Shown here in pieces: positions 1-7,824 of a DNA stretch of 64,000 nucleotides. Every line of letters begins with the position of its first letter. Position 1 is the first letter of the stretch. The stretch covers positions 744,001-808,000 of the forward strand of contig NC_018681.1 in the NCBI RefSeq assembly GCF_000250675.2. Reading direction: 5' to 3'. The notes beneath the pieces were generated by a model. It ran no database searches, had not been told where the DNA came from, and saw nothing but the letters and a program-made list of their open reading frames with translations. The stretch comes from Nocardia brasiliensis ATCC 700358 (GTDB taxonomy: Bacteria > Actinomycetota > Actinomycetes > Mycobacteriales > Mycobacteriaceae). The translations under genes and the position numbers were made by a program.

Positions 1-882
1 GCATCGGGCGCAATCATCGTCGCCGCCATCGCGCTGATCGCGCTATTCCTGCTGATCCGCGCGGTGCCCTCGGTCATGGCGAACGACGCGAACTTCTTCA
101 CCAGCACCGAGTTCAACACCAGCAACGCCGACCACCTACGGTTCGGCATCCGGGATCTGTTCATGGTCACGGTGCTGAGTTCGATTTTCGCGCTGGTTAT
201 CGCGGTGCCGATCGGTGTCGGCATCGCGCTGTTCCTCACCCATTACGCGCCGAAGGTACTGGCCCGGCCGTTCGCGATGCTGGTCGACCTGCTGGCCGCA
301 GTGCCGTCGATCGTGTTCGGTCTCTGGGGCTTTCTGGTGCTCGCCCCGCAGCTGGAGCCGGTGCAGAAGTTCCTGAACAACAAGCTCGGCTGGTTGTTCC
401 TCTTCTCCGACGGCAATGTCTCGATCGCCGGTGGCGGCACTATCTTCACCGCGGGCGTGGTGCTTGCGGTAATGATCCTGCCGATCATCACCTCGGTCTC
501 GCGTGAGGTCTTCAATCTCACGCCGCCCGCACATATCGAGGCCGCGCACGCGCTCGGCGCCACGAAGTGGGAGATGGTGCGGATGACCGTACTGCCCTAC
601 GGCCGCAGCGGCGTGATCGCGGGATCCATGCTCGGCCTCGGCCGAGCGCTCGGTGAGACCATTGCGGTGCTGGTCGTGCTGCGCACTTCGGCGCAGGCCG
701 GGCACTGGTCGGTGTTCGACGGCGGCTACACCTTCGCATCGAAGATCGCCTCCGCGGCTTCGGAATTCAGCTCGCCGCTGCCGACGGGCGCTTACATCGC
801 GGCAGGCTTCGTGCTGTTCGCGCTGACCTTCGTGGTCAACGCGCTCGCGCGGCTGGTCGCGGGCGGAAGGGTGAACGGGTAA
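1..882 (+). CDS. pstC: PstC, phosphate ABC transporter permease (5' end outside window)
   Basis: Inner-membrane permease of the high-affinity phosphate importer PstSCAB. The reading frame is open from base 1, so the amino terminus lies upstream of the window; about 293 residues are visible. Hydrophobic spans are at the left edge and near bases 166-240, 280-350, 445-500 and 790-850. The cytoplasmic EAA loop that contacts the ATPase is visible at about 535-620 (EAAHALGATKWEM, then VLPYGRSG), followed by GLGRALGETIAVLV. The stop codon overlaps the start of pstA by one base (TAATG), so translation is probably coupled. PstS and any Pho box would lie upstream and are not seen. Confidence 0.95.
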   Translation, partial: ASGAIIVAAIALIALFLLIRAVPSVMANDANFFTSTEFNTSNADHLRFGIRDLFMVTVLSSIFALVIAVPIGVGIALFLTHYAPKVLARPFAMLVDLLAAVPSIVFGLWGFLVLAPQLEPVQKFLNNKLGWLFLFSDGNVSIAGGGTIFTAGVVLAVMILPIITSVSREVFNLTPPAHIEAAHALGATKWEMVRMTVLPYGRSGVIAGSMLGLGRALGETIAVLVVLRTSAQAGHWSVFDGGYTFASKIASAASEFSSPLPTGAYIAAGFVLFALTFVVNALARLVAGGRVNG

Positions 883-1781
883 TGACTGCAACGCTCGACA
901 AGCCGATCAAGGCGCCGACCTTCCGCGACATCAGCACCGGACGCCGGGTCAAGAACCATATCGCGACCGGCATCGTCTGGCTCTGCTTTGCCATCGCGCT
1001 GATCCCACTGGCCTGGGTGCTCATCATGGTGGTGAGCAAGGGCTTCGAGTCGATCGTCTCGATCGACTGGTGGCAGAAGTCGCAGAAGGGCATCCTGCCG
1101 GACCAGGCCGGCGGCGGTGTGTACCACGCCATCTACGGCACCATCGTGCAGTCTGCGATCGCCGCGGTCATCGCGGTGCCGCTGGGCATCATGGCCGCCA
1201 TCTACCTGGTCGAGTACGGCCGCGGCATGCTGGCCAAGACCACGACCTTCATGGTGGACATCCTCGCGGGTGTGCCCTCGATCGTCGCGGCCCTGTTCAT
1301 CTTCGCGCTCTGGATCGCCACTCTCGGCGCACCTCAGAGCTCGTTCGCGGTGTCGCTGGCACTGGTGTTGCTGATGCTGCCGGTCGTGGTGCGCAGCACG
1401 GAGGAAATGCTGAAGCTGGTGCCGGATGAACTCCGGGAAGCGTCCTACGCGCTCGGCGTGCCCAAGTGGAAGACCATCGCCAGGATCGTGGTGCCGACCG
1501 CGCTGCCCGGCATGATCAGCGGCATCCTGCTCGCGCTCGCCCGCGTGATGGGCGAGACCGCCCCTGTGCTCGTGCTCGTGGGCTACAGCAAGTCGATCAA
1601 CACCAACCTCTTCGACGGCAACATGGCCTCCTTGCCGCTGCTCATCTACCAGGAGCTGTCGAACCCGGAGGCGGCGGGCCGCGAGCGCGTGTGGGGCGCG
1701 GCGCTGACGCTGATCCTGCTCATCGCGCTGCTGTACGCGGCGGCCGCGGTCGTCAACAAGCTGCTCACGCGGAACCGATAG
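882..1781 (+). CDS. pstA: PstA, phosphate ABC transporter permease
   Basis: Second permease of the Pst phosphate importer, 299 residues. The ATG overlaps the pstC stop by one base. An N-terminal cytoplasmic stretch of about 25 residues precedes the first membrane span (TGIVWLCFAIALIPLAWVL). The EAA loop REASYALGVPKWKTIARIVVP lies at about residues 186-206 and is followed by the family segment LALARVMGETAPVLVLVG. PstA normally pairs with PstC to form the channel and docks PstB through this loop. It is followed by pstB after 19 bases, in one operon. Nothing unusual was seen. Confidence 0.95.
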   Translation: MTATLDKPIKAPTFRDISTGRRVKNHIATGIVWLCFAIALIPLAWVLIMVVSKGFESIVSIDWWQKSQKGILPDQAGGGVYHAIYGTIVQSAIAAVIAVPLGIMAAIYLVEYGRGMLAKTTTFMVDILAGVPSIVAALFIFALWIATLGAPQSSFAVSLALVLLMLPVVVRSTEEMLKLVPDELREASYALGVPKWKTIARIVVPTALPGMISGILLALARVMGETAPVLVLVGYSKSINTNLFDGNMASLPLLIYQELSNPEAAGRERVWGAALTLILLIALLYAAAAVVNKLLTRNR

Positions 1782-1800
1782 AAGCGAACGGATAACTGAG

Positions 1801-2577
1801 ATGGCCAAGCGGATCGACGTCAAAGATCTGAATATCTTCTACGGCAAGTTCCACGCGGTCGCCGATGTCGACCTCACTGTGCTGCCGCGCAGTGTCACCG
1901 CCTTCATCGGCCCGTCGGGTTGCGGTAAGTCCACGGTGTTGCGCTCGCTCAACCGCATGCACGAGGTGACGCCCAACGCGCGCGTCGAAGGCGCGGTGCT
2001 GCTGGACGGCGAGGACATCTACGGCTCGCAGATCGACCCGGTCGGGGTGCGCCGCACCATCGGCATGGTGTTCCAGCGCCCGAACCCGTTCCCCACCATG
2101 TCGATTCGCGACAACGTGGTGGCCGGGCTGAAGCTGCAGGGCGTGCGCAACAAGAAGGAACTCGACGAGGTCGCCGAGCGCTCGTTGCGCGGCGCGAACC
2201 TCTGGAACGAGGTCAAGGACCGGCTGGACAAGCCGGGCGGCGGCCTCTCCGGTGGTCAGCAGCAGCGGCTGTGCATCGCCCGCGCGATCGCGGTCTCGCC
2301 CGACGTGCTGCTGATGGACGAGCCCTGTTCGGCCCTGGACCCGATCTCCACGCTGGCGATCGAGGACCTGATCACCGAGCTGAAGAAGGAATTCACCATC
2401 GTCATCGTCACGCACAACATGCAGCAGGCTGCCCGCGTGAGTGACCAGACCGGCTTCTTCAACCTGGAGGCGCAGGGCAAGCCCGGCCGCCTGATCGAGA
2501 TCGACGACACCGAGAAGATCTTCTCCAACCCGGGCCAGAAAGCCACGGAGGACTACATCTCCGGCCGCTTCGGATAA
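1801..2577 (+). CDS. pstB: PstB, phosphate-importing ATPase
   Basis: ATPase subunit of the Pst phosphate importer, 258 residues, the usual length. Walker A GPSGCGKST is at residues 37-45, the Q-loop lies in MVFQRPNPFP, the ABC signature LSGGQQQR at about 149-156, Walker B VLLMDEP at about 169-175 and the switch histidine in IVTHNMQQA. The PstB-type segments NRMHEVTPNARVEG and LDPISTLAIEDLI support phosphate specificity over other ABC importers. It is last in the pstCAB operon and ends 14 bases before a strong hairpin terminator. In mycobacteria the phoU gene follows in opposite orientation; here two secreted-protein genes intervene. Confidence 0.96.
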   Translation: MAKRIDVKDLNIFYGKFHAVADVDLTVLPRSVTAFIGPSGCGKSTVLRSLNRMHEVTPNARVEGAVLLDGEDIYGSQIDPVGVRRTIGMVFQRPNPFPTMSIRDNVVAGLKLQGVRNKKELDEVAERSLRGANLWNEVKDRLDKPGGGLSGGQQQRLCIARAIAVSPDVLLMDEPCSALDPISTLAIEDLITELKKEFTIVIVTHNMQQAARVSDQTGFFNLEAQGKPGRLIEIDDTEKIFSNPGQKATEDYISGRFG

Positions 2578-2591
2578 ACCCCGGCATAAAA

Positions 2592-2625
2592 CGAAAGGCC
2601 CGCACCGTCCGGTGCGGGCCTTTCG
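2592..2625. terminator. Bidirectional intrinsic terminator between pstB and the ESX-type gene
   Basis: A perfect 15-bp stem (arms 2592-2606 and 2611-2625) with a 4-base loop. The outer arm AAAGG/CCTTT gives an A-tract on one side and a T-tract on the other, so it can terminate both converging transcripts. It fills almost the whole 48-bp space between the two stop codons. Confidence 0.92.
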
Positions 2626-4143
2626 CTATTCGGCCGGTGCCGGTACTTCGTCCTGGACGAATTGCGGGACGTAGTTGTTGGCCTGGTGTTCCTGGTCGGT
2701 GTCGCCGCGGGTGGGGGAGGGGAGGCCGAAGAGGCTGCTGCCCTGGGATGTGGTGGTGGAGGGGTTCTGGGCGGCGGGGTAGGACGCGGGGCTGGTGGTG
2801 CCGGGGTCCATCAGCGAACTCTGGGGCTGGGTAACGGATTTCGGTGCGACGGTGTCCGGCTTCGGTTCTGTGGTGTCCGGCTTCGGCGCGGTGGTGCCGG
2901 GTTCCGCGGGCTTGGCGTTGGGCTTGTCTTCCTGCTTGGCTTCCGGGTTGTCGCCGGCCTTGGGGTCCGGTTGTTTGCCGTCGGTCTTGTCCTCCGGGTC
3001 CGTGCTCTCGGGAGTCTTCGGCTGCTGGTCGGTGTAGGTGGGGTCGTCGCCGGCGGGTTGCGACGGTGTATTCGCCGGCGCGGCAGCATTGTTGTCGACC
3101 GCGTCGACGATCTTCTCGATACCGGTCGTCGACGCTTCGATGAGGTTCTTGCCCGCCTCGCCACCCGCCTTGACGATATCGGCGAGATTGTCGTCGAGCT
3201 TGCCGACCGATTCGAGCAGGGTGGGGATGTTGCCGGTGACCGAGGTGATCGCGGAGGCCACGGACGTGAGGTCGGAGACCTTCCAGGTGCTGAGGTCGGT
3301 GAGCTTGCTGGTCGAGGTGTCCGTTGCGGGCACTTCGGATTCGGGGTTATCGGACGCCGGCTTCTCGGATTCCGGTTTCTCGGACGCAGGCGCCGCGGCC
3401 TTCGGGTCCTCGGACGCAGGCGACGCGGTTTTGGGCTCCTCGTTCGTCTTCTCGGAGACCTCCGTCAGCTTGCTCGGGTTGGTCCCCGCGGGCTGCGTGT
3501 CCGGCTGGGACTCGTCCTTCGCCGTCGTCGGATCGTCCTCGACCTGCTCCTGGGTGAGCGTCGACTTCGGGGCCCCGCTGAGCAACGAGTCGCTGTTGTC
3601 GATCGGATCACCGTCGCCGAGCTGCTCGCCGCGCGTTTTCACCGCGGCGCTGGCCGTTTCGATCGCGGTGGTGATGCCGGCCTGGGTGCCGAGCATCTCG
3701 TTGAGCGCGGTGGTGATCGCGGTCTGATGGGTTTGCAGGTTCTCGTCGTCACTGCCGGAGCTGTCACCCGACGAGGTGACCTGCCAATCTTCGGAGACGG
3801 TGAAACCGGCCGCGGTGGCCTCGGTCACCTTGTCCAGCAACGCTTGCCGGTAACCGGTCAGCGTGGTTCCGCCGTCGACCAGGGCCTGCGCCAAGGTCTC
3901 GGTCTCCTGCGCGACCTTGTTCCCGTTGTCCCGGTCGCCGGCGACCCGGTCGTATGCGGCGTAATACGCGTCACCGCTCCAGTGCGACCCGGCCTCCCTG
4001 ATCTGGGTGACGGTGCCGTCGATCATGGTGACGAATTCGGCGTTGCGAGTACGGATTTCGGCGCCCGCGTCGTTGAGCAGCCACGGCTTCCATTCCGTCT
4101 GCACCTGGCTCAGCGTCGGAACGCTCTGGTCGCCGCTTCTCAT
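2626..4143 (-). CDS. WXG100-like type VII secretion protein with long Pro/Ser/Glu-rich tail
   Basis: 505 residues. The first ~130 residues look like a helical WXG100-type hairpin: the segment SHWSGDAYYAAYDR holds both a WxG turn and a YxxxD signal, the two hallmarks of ESX (type VII) substrates. Residues ~140-180 are a second helical part. From about 190 to the end the protein is low-complexity (repeated SEKPESEKPASDNPES-type and PKPDTTEPKPDT-type segments), without hydrophobic spans, as expected for an extended or wall-associated region. It overlaps the upstream 96-residue gene by 4 bases (ATGA), so the two are co-translated and probably form a heterodimer. No ESX core genes (EccA-E, MycP) are nearby. 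Function unknown. Confidence 0.72.
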   Translation of the reverse strand: MRSGDQSVPTLSQVQTEWKPWLLNDAGAEIRTRNAEFVTMIDGTVTQIREAGSHWSGDAYYAAYDRVAGDRDNGNKVAQETETLAQALVDGGTTLTGYRQALLDKVTEATAAGFTVSEDWQVTSSGDSSGSDDENLQTHQTAITTALNEMLGTQAGITTAIETASAAVKTRGEQLGDGDPIDNSDSLLSGAPKSTLTQEQVEDDPTTAKDESQPDTQPAGTNPSKLTEVSEKTNEEPKTASPASEDPKAAAPASEKPESEKPASDNPESEVPATDTSTSKLTDLSTWKVSDLTSVASAITSVTGNIPTLLESVGKLDDNLADIVKAGGEAGKNLIEASTTGIEKIVDAVDNNAAAPANTPSQPAGDDPTYTDQQPKTPESTDPEDKTDGKQPDPKAGDNPEAKQEDKPNAKPAEPGTTAPKPDTTEPKPDTVAPKSVTQPQSSLMDPGTTSPASYPAAQNPSTTTSQGSSLFGLPSPTRGDTDQEHQANNYVPQFVQDEVPAPAE

Positions 4144-4430
4144 CGATCGCTGCCCGCCGCGTTGAGCTTGTCCCGGAAGTCGGTGTCGGTGACCTCGTAG
4201 TTACCGGCGCCGCCCTTGGCGATATTGGATACGGCCTTGCAGCGCTGCGCCATTCGCAGCCAGGCCGCCTCGATCTGCGGTGCGCCGCCGGAAAGCGCGC
4301 TGCTGATCGTCGAGCCCGGCAGTGCGGTGCTCAACGTGTCGGCGGCGAGGGCCTTCAGCCCGCCGATCTCGCCGCTGATCTTGTCCATCGATGCGGCTAA
4401 CGCGCGCAACTCTGCCGGATCGACCTTCAT
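4140..4430 (-). CDS. EspC/DUF2580-like type VII secretion substrate
   Basis: 96 residues, almost wholly helical, beginning MKVDPAELRALAASMDKISGEI and ending in YEVTDTDFRDKLN, which contains the YxxxD type VII export signal. Size and layout match the EspC/DUF2580 family of ESX-associated secreted proteins, usually encoded just before a larger partner. That is the arrangement here, with a 4-base ATGA overlap into the larger WXG-type gene. A good ribosome site (AGGGGA) lies 6-7 bases before the ATG. The 5' leader carries a 9-bp inverted repeat at 4469-4496. The predicted role is a secreted partner of the downstream protein; this is inferred, not shown. Confidence 0.72.
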   Translation of the reverse strand: MKVDPAELRALAASMDKISGEIGGLKALAADTLSTALPGSTISSALSGGAPQIEAAWLRMAQRCKAVSNIAKGGAGNYEVTDTDFRDKLNAAGSDR

Positions 4431-4468
4431 CTGCTGTCCCCTTCGTGCCGCAACTCCCTAGCGGCAGG

Positions 4469-4496
4469 TACAGCCGAAGTCCTGCGCTCGGCTGTA
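4469..4496. promoter_or_regulatory. Inverted repeat in the leader of the ESX-type pair
   Basis: Perfect arms TACAGCCGA (4469-4477) and TCGGCTGTA (4488-4496) separated by 10 bases, about 40-65 bases upstream of the ATG at 4430. It could be an operator or an RNA hairpin. An A-rich stretch at 4504-4511 (minus strand AAAAAAT) lies just upstream of it on the coding strand. Confidence 0.45.
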
Positions 4497-4562
4497 AGGA
4501 CGATTTTTTACTGATCTACGACGTAAAAGCAAGACTGGCAGCGTGATACGGCAGTGCCGAGC

Positions 4563-4587
4563 TGCCTGCCACCGCCGGCGGCAGGCA
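4563..4587 (-). terminator. Hairpin after phoU
   Basis: An 8-bp stem TGCCTGCC/GGCAGGCA with a 9-base loop, starting 11 bases beyond the phoU stop codon. No clear U-tract follows, as is common in high-GC actinobacteria. Probable phoU terminator. Confidence 0.5.
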
Positions 4588-4597
4588 AACCGCTCGC

Positions 4598-5272
4598 TCA
4601 GCCCTCCGCGTCGGGGTCCGGGGGCAGGACACCGGTGACCAAGAAGATGACCCGGCGACCGATTTCGACGGCGTGGTCGGCGAAGCGCTCGTAGTAGCGG
4701 CCGAGCAGGGTGACGTCGACGGCCGCGGCGACACCGTACTTCCAGTCGCGGTCCATCAGCAGCGTGAACAGGTGACGGTGCAGATCGTCCATCGCCTCGT
4801 CGTCCTCGTTGAGCTGCGCGGCGCGCTCCGGGTCGCGGGTCTCCAGCACCTCTTTGGCGCCCGCGCCCATATTGACCGCGATACGGCCCATTTCGGCGAA
4901 GTAGCCGTTGACCGCCTCGGGCAGTGCGTGATTCGGGTGCCGCCGCCGGGCCACCTTCGCCACATGCAGCGCCAGGGCACCCATCCGGTTGACGTCGGCC
5001 ACGATCTGGATCGCGCTCACCACCTGGCGCAGATCGCCCGCGACGGGCGCCTGCAGGGCCAGCAGCGCGAACGCGCGCTCCTCCGCGTCCTGGATCAGCT
5101 CGGCGATCCGGTCGGACTCGGTGATCACCTGCTCTGCCAGAGCGAGGTCGGCCTGGAGCAGTGACTGGGTGGCCCGGTCCATGGCCGAGCCGGCCAGACC
5201 GGCCATCTCGCCCAGCAGCTGGGCGAGATCTGCCATTTGCTCGTTGTAGATGACACGCATGAAATCAGACAT
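4598..5272 (-). CDS. phoU: PhoU, phosphate-signalling regulator
   Basis: 224 residues with two three-helix PhoU repeats. Recognisable segments are QVVSAIQIVADVNRMGALALHVAKVARR in the first repeat and DDLHRHLFTLLMDRDW ... GRYYERFADHAVEIGRRVIFLVTG in the second, which match the mycobacterial PhoY proteins closely. PhoU links the Pst importer to the SenX3/PhoR-type histidine kinase and represses the phosphate regulon when phosphate is plentiful. Two starts are possible: the ATG at 5272, and the ATG at 5260, which gives the MRVIYNEQ start seen in PhoY homologues; the shorter form fits the family slightly better. It lies near pstCAB but is separated from it by the ESX-type pair. Confidence 0.93.
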   Translation of the reverse strand: MSDFMRVIYNEQMADLAQLLGEMAGLAGSAMDRATQSLLQADLALAEQVITESDRIAELIQDAEERAFALLALQAPVAGDLRQVVSAIQIVADVNRMGALALHVAKVARRRHPNHALPEAVNGYFAEMGRIAVNMGAGAKEVLETRDPERAAQLNEDDEAMDDLHRHLFTLLMDRDWKYGVAAAVDVTLLGRYYERFADHAVEIGRRVIFLVTGVLPPDPDAEG

Positions 5273-5362
5273 TAGTTCCCAGCGCTGTCCAAGTCACGAA
5301 CGGTGGGTGAATGCCCGGTGCCGATGGCCCGTATCGGTGTTACCGCAGGTAGCGCACAACCC

Positions 5363-7669
5363 CTACTTGCAGGTCTCGTCCGCGGCGTTCACGTGTTCCA
5401 GATCGGACGGCAACGTGACCGGCGTCGCAGGCCCGGTGCTGACCGTCACGTCCGGGATCGGGTCGCCGACCGGCGTGGGCGCCTTGACCGTTCCGGTGAA
5501 GTCGCCGCCGATCACCACCTCGATGATGCCGCCGAGATCGGTCGCCGGTTCCAGCAGCGCGCCGGGGATGGTGCTGGCCACCGTGGCCGCCGCGGCCTCC
5601 TGCCCCGCGCCGAAGCGGACCTTGGAGGTGAGTTCGCTGCCGCCGGAGTAGTTGCCGGTGTTGAAGATCTGGAAGCCCTGGTTGCCGAGCTTCGTCGCGG
5701 CCCGCTGCGCGGCGCCCGATACGCCTGAGCCGTTGGACACCAGCAGCGAGGCGGTGCTCGGATCGACCGCGGTGAGCTTCGGCGGCGACGGCGGCGGGGT
5801 CGGGATCGACCCGGGGGCGGGCGTCACCTTTTTCTCGCCGGGCAGCGGCTGGTCGTCGCGGATCGCCTTGAAGATCGCCTTGATGTCCTGTTCGCGCGGG
5901 ATCTCGTTGCCGTACGAGGTGGTGCCCGCGGTCGGAATGGTCAGAAAGGTGACCGTGCCCGCGTCCAGTTTCTGCAGCGAGCGGCCGAGCGTGAGCAGAT
6001 CCGCGGGCTGCACCTTGTCGACCCAGGTGTGTTTGGTGAACGCCTGGATGAAGCTGTTCAGCTTGCCCGGATCGAAGAGCACCTTGCTCGACAGCGCGCC
6101 GCGCAGCAGCGAGGCCATGAAGCGCTGCTGCCGATTGATCCGGTCGTAGTCGCTGCGTTCCTCGCCGTAGACGTGCCTGGCGCGCACGTAGTTCAGTGCC
6201 GTCTGCCCGGTCACCATCTGCTTGCCCGGGTTCTCCAGCACGGTGCCGAGGACCTCGTCGTTGATCGGCTTCGGCGCGCACACCTCGACGCCGCCGATGG
6301 TGTCGACCATCGCCTCGAAGCCCGCGAAATCGATCGCGATGAAGTGATTGATCGCGCTGCCCGTCATCCGCTGGATCGTGGTGAACAGGCACTTGGGTCC
6401 GCCGAGCGCGTAGACCGCGTTCAGCTTGTCACCGATCGCCGAGGGGTAGACCTCGCTGGTGTACTGGACCTTTTCGTTGTCCCAGCCGTTGCACTGCGGC
6501 CGGGTCACGTCCAGGTCGCGGGGGAACGACACCACGACGACGCGCGACCGGTTCTTGGGGATGTTCACCAGCATGACGGTGTCCGCGCGGGAGCCTTCGG
6601 CATCGTCGAGCGTGCCCGCGCCGACCTGACTGTTCACACCCGCGCGGGTGTCGGTGCCGACGAGCAGATAGTTCTCGTCACCGAGCTGTGCGTTCGAGTC
6701 GACGACGTCCTCGGTGTTGTCGTCGATCGCCGAGATCTGGGTGAAGCTGTTGCCGGTGGAGCGCAGATAGCTCCAGCCGCCACCGGTGGTGAGCAGGCAG
6801 ATCACCGCGAACACCACCAGGGTGCTGCGGCCTACGACGCGCAGCCGCTTGTTGCGACGTTGTTTGCTGGCGGCCAGCCGCGACAGCGGGGCCGCGCCGA
6901 CCGATTTGGGTGGGGCGGCACCGTCTTCGCCGGTCTTCTTGCGCTTGGCCCGGGTGGGCTCGTCGAGCGGCGGGAGGATATCGGTGACCTCTTCGGCCGT
7001 CTCCGGCTTCGGCCGCGCCTTGGGTACGGCTCGGGTTTCCTCGGCCGGGCCGCGCCGATTCGGGGTGCGCGCTGCCGGAGTGCCCGCGATGTCCTGGGCG
7101 ACCGGGGTGCTGCCGGTGCGCGGCGGCGGCGCGTCGGCGCGCCGGGTGGGTGGTTCGGCGGGGCGGCGTGGCGGCGGTTCGGCCGGTCGGCGGTTCGGCG
7201 GGGGAGCCACCACCTGCCTGCGGCCGGTGGTGTCCGGCGCACGCGGCGGCTCCTGGCGGCGTTGCGGTTCGGCGGGACGGCGGGGTGGCTCGGCCTGGCG
7301 CTGCACGGTCGGGTCCGCGGGCGGGGTGCGCCGATTGTCGGGGGCCGGTGCGGCGGGGGCCTGTGCGGGCCGCCGTCGGCGGCCGGTGCGCTCGTTGTCG
7401 ACCTTCTCGACCAGATCCTGCACGGTGAGCGGGGCGGCGCCGGGATCGGCGGAGGCGTCGGTATGCCGGGATCGTCGCGAGGTCCGCGAACCGTCGCGTT
7501 CGGTGTCATCCGCCGTGGGATAGCGCTCCCACGGGGCGCGATCTCCGGGCCGTGGCGAACGCCCGTGCCGATCGTCACCCACCAACGAACCTCGCTTTTC
7601 GTCTACGTCGCCGCCTCGGGCCGTACTCGACCGGCTTGACCGATTCCGCAATGATAACGATTCCGCCAC
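5363..7669 (-). CDS. LytR-CpsA-Psr (LCP) family wall-polymer ligase with LytR_C domain
   Basis: 768 residues. A long Pro/Arg-rich cytoplasmic region (1-275) leads to one membrane span at about 276-300. The extracellular LCP domain follows at about 360-530, with the arginine/aspartate motifs in TRAGVNSQ, DTVMLVNIP, SFPRDLDV and YVRARHVYGEERSDYDRINRQQRF. A LytR_C domain is at about 636-710. LCP proteins move polyprenyl-linked polymers onto peptidoglycan; in mycolic-acid bacteria they attach arabinogalactan. The order phoU-LCP-dus is the one remembered for M. tuberculosis Rv0821c-Rv0823c. The basic proline-rich tail is unusually long and could hold phosphorylation or interaction sites; the true start may be further in. 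Confidence 0.88.
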   Translation of the reverse strand: MAESLSLRNRSSRSSTARGGDVDEKRGSLVGDDRHGRSPRPGDRAPWERYPTADDTERDGSRTSRRSRHTDASADPGAAPLTVQDLVEKVDNERTGRRRRPAQAPAAPAPDNRRTPPADPTVQRQAEPPRRPAEPQRRQEPPRAPDTTGRRQVVAPPPNRRPAEPPPRRPAEPPTRRADAPPPRTGSTPVAQDIAGTPAARTPNRRGPAEETRAVPKARPKPETAEEVTDILPPLDEPTRAKRKKTGEDGAAPPKSVGAAPLSRLAASKQRRNKRLRVVGRSTLVVFAVICLLTTGGGWSYLRSTGNSFTQISAIDDNTEDVVDSNAQLGDENYLLVGTDTRAGVNSQVGAGTLDDAEGSRADTVMLVNIPKNRSRVVVVSFPRDLDVTRPQCNGWDNEKVQYTSEVYPSAIGDKLNAVYALGGPKCLFTTIQRMTGSAINHFIAIDFAGFEAMVDTIGGVEVCAPKPINDEVLGTVLENPGKQMVTGQTALNYVRARHVYGEERSDYDRINRQQRFMASLLRGALSSKVLFDPGKLNSFIQAFTKHTWVDKVQPADLLTLGRSLQKLDAGTVTFLTIPTAGTTSYGNEIPREQDIKAIFKAIRDDQPLPGEKKVTPAPGSIPTPPPSPPKLTAVDPSTASLLVSNGSGVSGAAQRAATKLGNQGFQIFNTGNYSGGSELTSKVRFGAGQEAAAATVASTIPGALLEPATDLGGIIEVVIGGDFTGTVKAPTPVGDPIPDVTVSTGPATPVTLPSDLEHVNAADETCK

Positions 7670-7824
7670 GGCGGGCCACCCGAGTGCGAAACAGGCTCCC
7701 CGTCGGGAGTATCACGATTTAGCCCGACCGGCCGGTCTTTGTCTACTTCCGTTGTGTCTCTTCGCTTGTCCGCAGCGGGATGCGCGTGGCCTCTCGCGGG
7801 TCTGCTCGCCCAGTTCAGGCGGGT

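Noticed and set aside
2662..4200. Long plus-strand frame over the ESX-type gene
   Set aside because: It is antisense to a gene with WXG and YxxxD motifs, is Gly/Arg-rich with no family features, and has no ribosome site.
6029..7639. 536-codon plus-strand frame
   Set aside because: Antisense shadow of the LCP gene caused by high GC; the LCP domain and membrane span are clear on the other strand.
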